9,262 nucleotides of DNA from Planctomycetes bacterium SM23_32 (GTDB lineage Bacteria; Planctomycetota; Brocadiia; SM23-32). Positions 1 to 6,102 of the stretch are shown in pieces. How positions within the stretch are numbered: position 1 is the first letter of the stretch; the number at the start of each line of letters is the position of its first letter. Below the pieces are notes generated by a model. It worked only from the letters and a program-made list of their open reading frames with translations, was not told the DNA's origin and did not search any database. The DNA is taken from positions 1 through 9,262 of the forward strand of contig LJUE01000071.1 in the NCBI GenBank assembly GCA_001303885.1, read 5' to 3'. The position numbers were made by a program, and so were the translations under genes.

Positions 1-2
1 CA

Positions 3-728
3 CCCGAGCCGGCGCTGCCCGGGCCCGCCGCGGCAACCGGGGAGCCGGCTGCCAGTGAGGCCCAGCCTGCCAAGACGGTCCGCGAGGATCGGGCATCGGA
101 TGCAGAGCCGCCGGCGCGGCCCGCTCCTGCCGACGCGAAGGACACGGGTTCCGCCCCTGAACGTGACGGCCCGGGGCCGGACGCGGCGAGGCAGGCGCCC
201 GCGGCCGGACGAGAGGTGCCCGTGCCGCGACCCCCTGGTCAAGCCGAAGCGCCGCCTGCCGACCAGGGCGGCCGGTCTGTGGAGGTCCTCGAGGAGTTGA
301 GGACGACCTTGCGCGCGCACGTTGAGCCGGGACAGGACAGGCCGGAGTCTGCCTCTGAAGCACCGGCCGGGAAGGCCGGCGATGCCCCCAGAGCCCCGGA
401 CGAGCTGGAGGTGCCGGCGCCGGGTGAGAGGCGCTGGCAGCGCGCCAGCGATGACAACGACGGACAGGGCGCCGAGGGGACCCGCAGGGCTCCTGCCGCC
501 TCGGCCTCCGAGGTGGGGCAACCCCTGGCCCTTGCCGCTGCGCGCGGGGAGGAAGCCCCTCCGGGCGAGGCCGTCGAAGGGCGGCTGGCCCCCCTGGCCG
601 AGCAGGGAGCCGCGCTCAAGGGAGCGGCGTCTTGGACCGATACGTCGGCGGAGGCGGGCAAGGGCGGGTGCGCGCCCAGGTCGTGCAGGAGGCGCGGTAC
701 CTGCATCGCAACGGCAGGTCGGAGATGA
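3..728 (+). CDS. fliK: FliK hook-length control protein, disordered N-terminal/central part (5' end outside window; frame breaks before the C-terminal domain)
   Basis: The frame starting at base 3 is open from the window edge to a TGA at 726-728. Up to about base 650 it encodes a low-complexity chain rich in Ala, Pro, Glu and Gly, with mostly G or C at third codon positions. The other two forward frames are Arg-rich or interrupted here (frame 2 has stops at 56, 323, 356, 425 and 452). Such a disordered, Pro/Ala-rich stretch is what the ruler part of FliK looks like. FliK is secreted through the flagellar export apparatus, measures hook length, and triggers the switch from hook to filament export. 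The conserved FliK C-terminal domain follows directly but one frame back, so this frame runs into a nonsense tail (Cys/Arg-rich, about 660-728). The most likely reading is that 3-~640 and ~640-1072 were one gene. The true start lies left of the window. The family assignment of this part rests on its position and composition, not on conserved motifs. Confidence 0.65.
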   Translation, partial: PEPALPGPAAATGEPAASEAQPAKTVREDRASDAEPPARPAPADAKDTGSAPERDGPGPDAARQAPAAGREVPVPRPPGQAEAPPADQGGRSVEVLEELRTTLRAHVEPGQDRPESASEAPAGKAGDAPRAPDELEVPAPGERRWQRASDDNDGQGAEGTRRAPAASASEVGQPLALAAARGEEAPPGEAVEGRLAPLAEQGAALKGAASWTDTSAEAGKGGCAPRSCRRRGTCIATAGRR

Positions 729-1072
729 CCGTTCGCCTCCATCCGCCGGAGCTGGGACGCATGAAGGTGGACGTGCAGATGCGCGACGGCCGGCTGGAGG
801 TGAGGATTCGCGTGGAGAACGCCGAGGTGCGGGAGACGCTGCGTTCTGAGCTGACCGGTCTGGACCGGTCGCTCAGGGACGCGCAGCTCGACCTGGCCCG
901 GCTGGAAGTGTCGGACTACCAGGCCGGCTCGCAGGAACGGCGCGACGGCCTGCTGAACGAGTGGGAAGCCCCGGGACGCGGGATGCAGCCGTCCCAGTCC
1001 GGCGCTGACGCCGCCGGGCCGGCCGGCTGGGCCGTGTTCAGCGAATCGGGCGGCGTGGATTGCCTGGTGTGA
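632..1072 (+). CDS. fliK: FliK C-terminal hook-length control domain (Flg_hook), in a different frame from its N-terminal part
   Basis: The encoded segment from about base 668 has the hallmark of the FliK C-terminal domain: an amphipathic helix (RAQVVQEARYLHRNGRSEM), then the signature TVRLHPPELGRMKVDV (LHPPELG at 737-757), then alternating beta strands and a helix ending LARLEVSDYQ. This domain contacts FlhB and flips export specificity once the hook reaches its final length. The tail after about base 920 is unconserved and polar, as in many FliK proteins. No stop separates this frame from base 455 onward. The coordinate 632 is a TTG with an SD-like AAGGGAG at 618-624, so independent internal initiation is possible. 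The likelier explanation is a -1 frame change joining it to the upstream disordered part. It ends 13 bases before flgD, fitting the common fliK-flgD-flgE order. If the frame break is genuine and not bypassed, the gene would be broken. Confidence 0.82.
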   Translation: MDRYVGGGGQGRVRAQVVQEARYLHRNGRSEMTVRLHPPELGRMKVDVQMRDGRLEVRIRVENAEVRETLRSELTGLDRSLRDAQLDLARLEVSDYQAGSQERRDGLLNEWEAPGRGMQPSQSGADAAGPAGWAVFSESGGVDCLV

Positions 1073-1085
1073 AGGAGATGCGGCG

Positions 1086-1451
1086 ATGAACGTGACGTCG
1101 GCACTGAGCGCGGGCGCGGACCAGGACATGTACATGCGGCTGCTGATGGCGCAGCTGAAGAACCAGGACCCCACCGAGCCGATGAGCAACTCGGAGATGG
1201 TCACGCAACTGGCGCAACTCAGCTCGCTGGACGTGCTGAACAACCTGAACGCCAGCTTCAAGGACGTGCTGAAGCTCCAGACGCTGCTGAGCGGCACGGA
1301 GCTGCTCGGCAAGACGGTCCAGTACAGCCTGGGCGGCCTCATGCTGACCGGCACCGTCGAATCGGTCGTGGCCGGCGAGGACAGCATCAGGCTCGTCGTG
1401 GACGGGCTGGAGATCGGGCTCACCAGCGTGAAGAGGATACTCTCGCAGTAG
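1086..1451 (+). CDS. flgD: Flagellar hook capping protein FlgD, short form
   Basis: FlgD sits as a cap on the growing hook and promotes FlgE polymerisation, then is discarded. The 121-residue product has the conserved FlgD N-terminal signature at about residues 18-48 (LLMAQLKNQDPTEPMSNSEM, then VTQLAQLSSLD). This is followed by a C-terminal piece beginning ELLGKTVQYS that matches the beta-rich start of the FlgD core and ends VTSVKRIL-like. It lacks most of the FnIII/tudor-like region of the ~230-residue enteric FlgD and is closer in size to the short FlgD of Bacillus. The ATG at 1086 is preceded by AAGGAG (1072-1077) at 8 bases. The gene lies 13 bases after fliK and 12 bases before flgE, so it is presumably cotranscribed with both. 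The identification is firm; whether the short form needs a partner is unknown. Confidence 0.93.
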   Translation: MNVTSALSAGADQDMYMRLLMAQLKNQDPTEPMSNSEMVTQLAQLSSLDVLNNLNASFKDVLKLQTLLSGTELLGKTVQYSLGGLMLTGTVESVVAGEDSIRLVVDGLEIGLTSVKRILSQ

Positions 1452-1463
1452 GGAGGTCGGGTC

Positions 1464-3161
1464 ATGGCAAGTTCACTGCAGACGGCGGTGCTCGGCATGC
1501 GGGCATACCAGGAGATGCTCAACGTGACGGGCAACAACATCGCCAACGCCGACACGGTGGCCTACAAGGAGGACCGGATCACGTTCTCCGACATGTTCTC
1601 GCGCACGCTGAGCCAGGGCATGAAGGCCAGCGAAGACGTGGGCGGCACCAACCCCATCCAGATCGGCCTGGGCGTGCGCGTCGCCTCCGTCGCCAAGAAC
1701 ATGACGCAGGGCAGCTTCACCTCGACGGAGAAGGACTTCGACCTGGCGCTCGACGGCGACGGCTTCTTCGTGGTCTTCGACGGGGTCAACAACGCCTTCA
1801 CGCGCGACGGCACCTTCGACGTGGACGCCGAGGGCTACCTCGTGGACCCCTCCACGGGCTACCGCGTGCAGCGCATCGGCACCATCGGGGAGGACGACGG
1901 CTTCCAGCTGGCCGGCAACACGAGCATCCAGATACCTTACCGGACCGAGCTGCCGGGCAGCCGCACCCTCATGATAGACTTCAAGGGCAACCTGAGCGCC
2001 AGCGACTACGACCCCACCACCACCAAGCTGCAGGCCGCCGCCACCGTCTACACCCTGACGGGCGGCGGCATAGCGGACGCGACCGCCGACTTCGCTGACG
2101 TGGACCAGCTGGCGAGCTTCGCCGACGGCGACACCGTCACCATCGCTGGCCGGGCCACCGACGGCACGGCGGTCAGCGGCACGTTCACCTACGGCGCCGC
2201 CAACGACGGGACGACCCTGCAGGACCTGCTGGACGTCATAACGACGACCTTCGGCGGAGCCACCGAATGCACGGCCACCATCGAAGAGGGCAAACTCACG
2301 CTCGAAGAGGCCGACTCCGGCTACAGCCTGATGGACATCCAGCTGGCAAGCGCCGCACAGCCGAGCGCCATGCCGACGGACTTCGACTACCTGGAGGTCG
2401 GCGGCGCCGCCGCCCAGACGACCAACATAGACATCTTCGACCGCCAGGCCCGCAGCCACTCGTTGACGGCCACGTTCGTGCGCCACGGCCAGAACGAGAA
2501 CGTGTGGGACCTGGTCATCAACAGCTGCAGCGAAGCGACCGGCATCTCCGACCGGCGCATCGTCGGCGTCACGTTCGATGAGAACGGCATCTACCAGGGC
2601 ATCAGCGAGACCGACTACTTCGGCAACACATCCAGCGACGCCGGCTTTGAGGAGTGGGATGCCGACATCAGCTTCGATTTCCCCGGCATCACTTCGACGC
2701 AGGACATCACGGCGTACTTCGGCCGGGTCGGCTTCTACGACGGCCTCACCCAGGTGGGCGGCGACTCGTCGGCGGGAGCCATCAACCAGGATGGCTACGG
2801 CACCGGCGCCCTGCAGAGCATCAGCGTGGACGCCGCCGGCGTCATCAGCGGCACCTTCAGCAACGGCGAGACGCTCGAGGTGGCGGCGCTCCGGATAGCC
2901 GTCTTCGACAACGCCCAGGGCCTGGAACGCGCCGGCGGCAACTACTACCAGTACACGCCCGCCGCGGGCTCCACCGTCTACTCCCAGGGCACACAGGGCC
3001 GGGCGGGGCGCGTCCGCCAATACGTGCTCGAAGACGCCAACGTGGACATCGCGCGCGAGTTCACGAACCTCATCACCGCTCAGCGTGGCTTCCAGGTGAA
3101 TTCGCGGACAGTCAGCGTCACCAACAACATCCTGCAGCAACTGGCCAGCATCATCATGTAG
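1464..3161 (+). CDS. flgE: Flagellar hook protein FlgE (enlarged, with flagellin-IN-like insert)
   Basis: This is the structural subunit of the universal-joint hook outside the cell. The N-terminal D0 signature NVTGNNIANADTVAYK (residues 20-35) is the rod/hook family motif, with Ala at residue 33 where Gly is usual. It is followed by the FlgE-type stretch IQIGLGVRVASVAKNMTQGS and DLALDGDGFFVV. The C-terminal D0 helix (about 512-565) has DIAREFTNLITAQRGFQVNS and the terminal coiled-coil repeat. At 565 residues it is longer than Salmonella FlgE (403). The extra length is in the surface-exposed middle, including about residues 215-297, which reads like a flagellin hook IN motif (DGDTVTIAG, then TLQDLLDVI, then GKLTLEE). 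Two cysteines lie in the middle (residues 269 and 355). There is no signal peptide, as expected for type III export. SD GGGAGG at 1451-1456 supports the ATG at 1464. A strong hairpin follows the stop. Confidence 0.97.
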   Translation: MASSLQTAVLGMRAYQEMLNVTGNNIANADTVAYKEDRITFSDMFSRTLSQGMKASEDVGGTNPIQIGLGVRVASVAKNMTQGSFTSTEKDFDLALDGDGFFVVFDGVNNAFTRDGTFDVDAEGYLVDPSTGYRVQRIGTIGEDDGFQLAGNTSIQIPYRTELPGSRTLMIDFKGNLSASDYDPTTTKLQAAATVYTLTGGGIADATADFADVDQLASFADGDTVTIAGRATDGTAVSGTFTYGAANDGTTLQDLLDVITTTFGGATECTATIEEGKLTLEEADSGYSLMDIQLASAAQPSAMPTDFDYLEVGGAAAQTTNIDIFDRQARSHSLTATFVRHGQNENVWDLVINSCSEATGISDRRIVGVTFDENGIYQGISETDYFGNTSSDAGFEEWDADISFDFPGITSTQDITAYFGRVGFYDGLTQVGGDSSAGAINQDGYGTGALQSISVDAAGVISGTFSNGETLEVAALRIAVFDNAQGLERAGGNYYQYTPAAGSTVYSQGTQGRAGRVRQYVLEDANVDIAREFTNLITAQRGFQVNSRTVSVTNNILQQLASIIM

Positions 3162-3172
3162 AATGCCCGTGT

Positions 3173-3207
3173 GCCGGCCGGGGATGACGCCCCTGGCCCC
3201 GGCCGGC
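3173..3207 (+). terminator. Strong GC hairpin downstream of flgE (no T-tract)
   Basis: GCCGGCCGGGG (3173-3183) and CCCCGGCCGGC (3197-3207) are perfect 11-base reverse complements separated by a 13-base loop, starting 12 bases after the flgE stop. No run of T follows, so this is not a classical intrinsic terminator. It could still attenuate transcription, act with a termination factor, or protect the 3' end of the highly needed flgE message. An alternative smaller pairing (GGGG 3180-3183 with CCCC 3190-3193) competes with it. Confidence 0.55.
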
Positions 3208-3266
3208 CGACAGGCGAACCGGGCGCGTGACACCGGGGGAGGACATCAGCCCGCCGCCGCCTTCGC

Positions 3267-3274
3267 AAGGAGGA
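3267..3274 (+). promoter_or_regulatory. Shine-Dalgarno that fixes the start of the PilZ gene at 3283
   Basis: AAGGAGGA at 3267-3274 is an almost perfect anti-16S match, 8 bases before ATG 3283. The same frame is open upstream to 3163, but that 40-residue extension is Pro/Arg-rich, overlaps the hairpin, has no SD and is not conserved-looking, so the ATG at 3283 is preferred. Confidence 0.8.
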
Positions 3275-3282
3275 GCGGCCCG

Positions 3283-4347
3283 ATGGGACCCAAGGCACTG
3301 GAAGGGATCCAGGACGCCCTGTCGGGGACGGACGGCGCGCCGTGGGCCGTCATCTTCATGGGGCTCGCGCTCCTGGGCATACTGGTCCTCTTCGTGCACC
3401 TGACAGTCGTCCAGGTGCGCCGACACGGCCGGCTCAAGGTCGGCTGGGAGGAACTGGCCCGCACGGCGGCGCGCTATAAGCTGGCTCACGATGAGACCCT
3501 CCTGATCCGCGACCTGGCGCGGCGCGAGGCGCCGATGAACCCGGTGGACGTCGTGCGGCGGCCCGAGATATTCGAGAGGGCCGTCCACCGGCACCTGAAG
3601 CGGCTCGGGTCTTCCAGTCCGGGCTCGCAGGAGGTGCAACGCGCCTGCGCGCTGATCAGCTCGCTGCGCGGCAAGCTGGCCCTGCGTCACTCCGGAGGCG
3701 AGACCTACTACAGCACGCGCACGCTGCCGGAGGGCCAGGAGCTGTTCCTCACCATCGAGGGCGACCGCACCAGCGCGCTGAAAGCCAGGACGGGCGTCGC
3801 CCGGGAAGACCTGCTGGAGTTGGTGGACGTCCAGCCGGCCGGCGCGCGGCTGCGCGGTCGCAGCGTGAACGCAACCTTCTATCCCCGCAAAGGCGCGTTC
3901 AGCTTCAGCACCGACGTCGTTCGGGTAGACCCCGCCGGCGGGACGTGCCTGTTGAACCACAGCGTGGACGTGCGCAGGGCCAGCCGGCGCAGCTACCACC
4001 GCGTGCAGGTCGGCCAGCCCGTCACCTTCCGGGCCGCCTGGGAGGGCGATGCCGTAACGCGGGAGGGGACACTGTGCGACCTGAGTGCCGGCGGGGCGTC
4101 GGTGGAGGCGCCCTGCTACTACGAGGCCAACGAGTCCCTGGTCTTTGACGTCCGTCCCGGCGTCTACCTGCCCGACGCGGACGAAGGGGAGGGCGCCCGC
4201 CCCATACGCGGCACCGTCGTGATGACCCAGCAGCGCGGCGGGGACGTCTGCCTCTACCACGTTGAGTTCCGCCAGATAAGCGCAGACGACAGGCAGTTCC
4301 TGGTGGACCTGGTCCGGCGCATCGAGCGCGCCGAGCGGTCCGCCTGA
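3283..4347 (+). CDS. Membrane-anchored PilZ-domain protein (YcgR-like c-di-GMP receptor, putative flagellar regulator)
   Basis: The 354-residue product starts with one hydrophobic segment at about residues 21-43 (WAVIFMGLALLGILVLFVHL), followed by a basic RRHGRLK. By the positive-inside rule this puts the rest in the cytoplasm. Residues about 45-100 look helical. Residues about 145-230 form a beta-rich domain resembling the N-terminal domain of YcgR-type proteins (GQELFLTI, then GAFSFSTDVVRV). The C-terminal PilZ domain has both c-di-GMP-binding motifs: the arginine motif RRSYHRV (R235, R236, R240) and D266-x-S268-x-x-G271 in CDLSAGGASV. PilZ proteins of this architecture bind c-di-GMP and act on the flagellar motor or switch (YcgR in enterics). 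Lying between flgE and flgF strongly suggests a motility role, but the membrane anchor is not part of enteric YcgR and the target is unknown. A hairpin at 4361 follows the stop, perhaps ending this transcript. Confidence 0.88.
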   Translation: MGPKALEGIQDALSGTDGAPWAVIFMGLALLGILVLFVHLTVVQVRRHGRLKVGWEELARTAARYKLAHDETLLIRDLARREAPMNPVDVVRRPEIFERAVHRHLKRLGSSSPGSQEVQRACALISSLRGKLALRHSGGETYYSTRTLPEGQELFLTIEGDRTSALKARTGVAREDLLELVDVQPAGARLRGRSVNATFYPRKGAFSFSTDVVRVDPAGGTCLLNHSVDVRRASRRSYHRVQVGQPVTFRAAWEGDAVTREGTLCDLSAGGASVEAPCYYEANESLVFDVRPGVYLPDADEGEGARPIRGTVVMTQQRGGDVCLYHVEFRQISADDRQFLVDLVRRIERAERSA

Positions 4348-4360
4348 GCCCTGGAAGGGG

Positions 4361-4377
4361 TTTCCGCAGCGCGGAAA
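4361..4377 (+). terminator. Hairpin just after the PilZ gene
   Basis: TTTCCGC (4361-4367) and GCGGAAA (4371-4377) pair perfectly around a 3-base AGC loop, 13 bases after the PilZ stop codon. Flanking GGGG (4357-4360) and CCCC (4384-4387) could extend the structure with an internal loop. There is no T-tract. Its position between the upstream genes and a new promoter makes a transcript boundary plausible. Confidence 0.4.
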
Positions 4378-4503
4378 GAAGTTCCCCGCCGGATGCGGTC
4401 CTCCTGCCTGCGGCCGGGGGCGCCCTGGCGCTGAGCGGAGCTCTCGGCGTCCTCTGCGGCGTTCTCACGGGCATTGCGTCCTGTCGCCCCACCGCGGCGC
4501 CCG

Positions 4504-4519
4504 TGGCATAGGGTTTGCG
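4504..4519 (+). promoter_or_regulatory. Candidate sigma-54 (RpoN) -24/-12 promoter for the flgF operon
   Basis: TGGCATAGGGTTTGCG matches the sigma-54 consensus TGGCAC-N5-TTGCW in its invariant parts. GG is at 4505-4506, GC is at 4517-4518, exactly 10 bases lie between them, and both the TGGCA and TTGC blocks are intact. Transcription would start near 4529-4531, leaving a ~35-base leader before flgF at 4565. The site lies in the only sizeable gap ahead of a rod/ring operon, a class that is sigma-54-dependent in several flagellated Gram-negatives. An enhancer-binding activator (FlbD/FleR/FlrC type) would then be required. Confidence 0.6.
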
Positions 4520-4564
4520 CCTGCACCCCTGAACCAATCCAGCCTGCGGGGCGAGGGACCAGGG

Positions 4565-5302
4565 ATGGACGGGACCGTATATCTGACCGGCAGCCGGTTG
4601 GACGGGCTGGCCCAGAACCTGGACATCATCGCCAGCAACCTCGCCAACGCCAACACGCCGGGCTACAAACGCACGGTGGGCGGCTTTCAGGCCGTCCTGG
4701 ACGCCGTCGGCACGGGGGGCACGCGGGCAGCGTGGCCCGCTGCCGTCCTGCCCGACTGGATGGAACTGGACACGGGCCACACCGACTTCCAGCAGGGGCC
4801 GATCCGGCGCACGGGCCGGCCGCTGGACCTGGCCATCCAGGGCGATGCCTTCTTCGAGGTGGAGACCGCGGCCGGGCCGCGCTACACGCGCAAGGGCCGC
4901 CTCCACCTGAACGCTCAGGGCGAGTTGACCGACGGCTCGGGCAACCGGTTTGCCTCCGACTCCGGGGCGCTGCGGCTGCCCGAGGAAGCTGAAGACGTGG
5001 CGGTGAGCCTCGACGGCACCGTCACCGCCGGGGGCGAGGAGGTCGGCCGCATCCGGCTGGTGGAGATCCCCGACCTCGACGCCCTGGTGAGCGAAGGCTC
5101 CTGCACGTTTCGCAACGACGGCGCGGCCGCCCGCGAGGCCGTGGGCAGCCGCGTCATCCAGGGCTCGGTGGAGGAGTCCAACGTGAGCCCTGTGCACGAA
5201 ATGGTGGCCCTCGTCAACGTCATGAGGGCATACGAGAGCAACGCGCGCATCCTCCACCGCACCGACAGCCTGACCGGCAGACTGATCCAGACGGCCGCAT
5301 AG
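4565..5302 (+). CDS. flgF: Flagellar proximal rod protein FlgF
   Basis: FlgF is a minor subunit of the periplasmic rod, exported by the flagellar type III system. The 245-residue product carries the rod/hook N-terminal signature at residues 18-35 (NLDIIASNLANANTPGYK), the mid-region LDLAIQGDAFFEV and YTRKGRLHLNAQGELTD blocks, and a C-terminal D0 helix (about 200-245, GSVEESNVSPVHEMVALVNV). It is the shorter, more divergent of two adjacent rod genes, and it lacks the FlgG-specific insert seen in the next gene, so FlgF rather than FlgG fits. Length is close to Salmonella FlgF (251). A modest SD (GCGAGGGA, 4551-4558) precedes the ATG at 6 bases. It is the first gene after the candidate sigma-54 promoter, and flgG follows after 13 bases. 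Confidence 0.92.
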   Translation: MDGTVYLTGSRLDGLAQNLDIIASNLANANTPGYKRTVGGFQAVLDAVGTGGTRAAWPAAVLPDWMELDTGHTDFQQGPIRRTGRPLDLAIQGDAFFEVETAAGPRYTRKGRLHLNAQGELTDGSGNRFASDSGALRLPEEAEDVAVSLDGTVTAGGEEVGRIRLVEIPDLDALVSEGSCTFRNDGAAAREAVGSRVIQGSVEESNVSPVHEMVALVNVMRAYESNARILHRTDSLTGRLIQTAA

Positions 5303-5315
5303 AGGAGCACTTGCC

Positions 5316-6098
5316 ATGAGAGCCATGTACACGGCAGCCACGGGCATGGACGCCCAGACGATCCGCATTGACACCGTGGCCAACAACCTGGCCAACGCCA
5401 ACACGGCCGGGTTCAAGAAGTCCCAGGTGGACTTCGCCGACCTGATGTACATCGTCATGCGCCGCCCGGGCGGCAGCCAGACCGAGGCCACGCAGACGCC
5501 GACCGGCCTGGAGGTTGGCACCGGCGTCAGCCCGGTCTCGACCCTGCGCATCTTCACCGAGGGCGCCATCGCCAACACCGAAGGCGAGCTTGATATGGCC
5601 ATCATGGGCGACGGCTTCTTCCAGGTTGAGACGCCGACCGGGGAGACCAAGTACACCCGCGACGGCAACTTCCGCATCGGCCCTGACGGCATAGTGGTCA
5701 CCTCACAGGGGTACCCGCTCTACCCCCGCGTCTCCATCCCCACCGACACCACGTCCATCGCGGTGGGCAGCGACGGCACGGTCACGGTGACCACCCCCGG
5801 CTCCGACCCGACGCAGGTGGGCACGATAGAGCTCGCCAAGTTCACCAACCCGGCCGGCCTGTCCAGCGAAGGCGGCAACCTGTTCGCCGAGACCGTCGCC
5901 TCCGGCCCGGCCACCACGGCCGCTCCCGGCCAGCAGGGCCTGGGCGAGGTGAAGCAGGGCTACCTCGAGATGTCCAACGTGGACGTCGTCACCGAGCTGG
6001 TGGACCTCATCATCGCGCAGCGGACCTACGAGCTGAACTCCAAGGTCGTCAAAGCCGGCGACCGCATCCTCCAGGCGATCAACTACATCGTGAGCTGA
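5316..6098 (+). CDS. flgG: Flagellar distal rod protein FlgG
   Basis: FlgG forms the distal rod that passes through the P- and L-rings and joins the hook. The 260-residue product (identical in length to the Salmonella protein) has the N-terminal motif VANNLANANTAGFK (residues 21-34). It also has the FlgG-specific segment at about 45-70 (YIVMRRPGGSQTEATQTPTG, then LEVGTG), which is thought to make the rod straight and stiff where the FlgE hook is flexible. MAIMGDGFFQV and YTRDGNFRIGPDG follow, and the C-terminal helix is at about 215-260 (EMSNVDVVTELVDLIIAQRT). SD GAGGAG (5302-5307) lies 8 bases before the ATG. It starts 13 bases after flgF and ends 4 bases before flgA, so the three are very probably one transcript. 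Confidence 0.97.
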   Translation: MRAMYTAATGMDAQTIRIDTVANNLANANTAGFKKSQVDFADLMYIVMRRPGGSQTEATQTPTGLEVGTGVSPVSTLRIFTEGAIANTEGELDMAIMGDGFFQVETPTGETKYTRDGNFRIGPDGIVVTSQGYPLYPRVSIPTDTTSIAVGSDGTVTVTTPGSDPTQVGTIELAKFTNPAGLSSEGGNLFAETVASGPATTAAPGQQGLGEVKQGYLEMSNVDVVTELVDLIIAQRTYELNSKVVKAGDRILQAINYIVS

Positions 6099-6102
6099 GG
6101 AC

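Noticed and set aside
322..849. Forward frame-1 ORF of 175 codons within fliK
   Set aside because: Arg/Pro-rich translation typical of an off-frame reading; the neighbouring frames carry the FliK-like composition and motif.
1078..1089. Tiny upstream ORF (ATG CGG CGA TGA) overlapping the flgD start
   Set aside because: Three codons only, uses the same SD region, and is probably a coincidence of sequence; there is no evidence of a leader peptide role.
1465..1480. Sigma-54-like TGGCAAGTTCACTGCA with correct spacing at the flgE start
   Set aside because: It lies inside the first codons of flgE, so the transcript would begin within the gene; it has C for T in the TTGC block and is explained by codons for a typical ASSLQ start.
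239..1555. Long open frame on the - strand across fliK-flgD
   Set aside because: It is antisense to recognisable FliK and FlgD sequence, has no family motif, and is the open shadow expected opposite GC-rich coding DNA.
1473..3233. 586-codon open frame on the - strand opposite flgE
   Set aside because: It mirrors flgE codon for codon, is dominated by Val/Ala/Gly/Arg, and has no recognisable domain or SD.
3163..3282. Upstream extension of the PilZ protein by 40 residues
   Set aside because: No SD, runs through the inverted repeat, low-complexity Pro/Arg-rich sequence; a near-perfect SD sits right before ATG 3283.
4420..4431. GCGCC-CT-GGCGC inverted repeat in the gap before flgF
   Set aside because: A 2-base loop is too tight for a stable hairpin and the arms are only 5 bases; common by chance in this composition.
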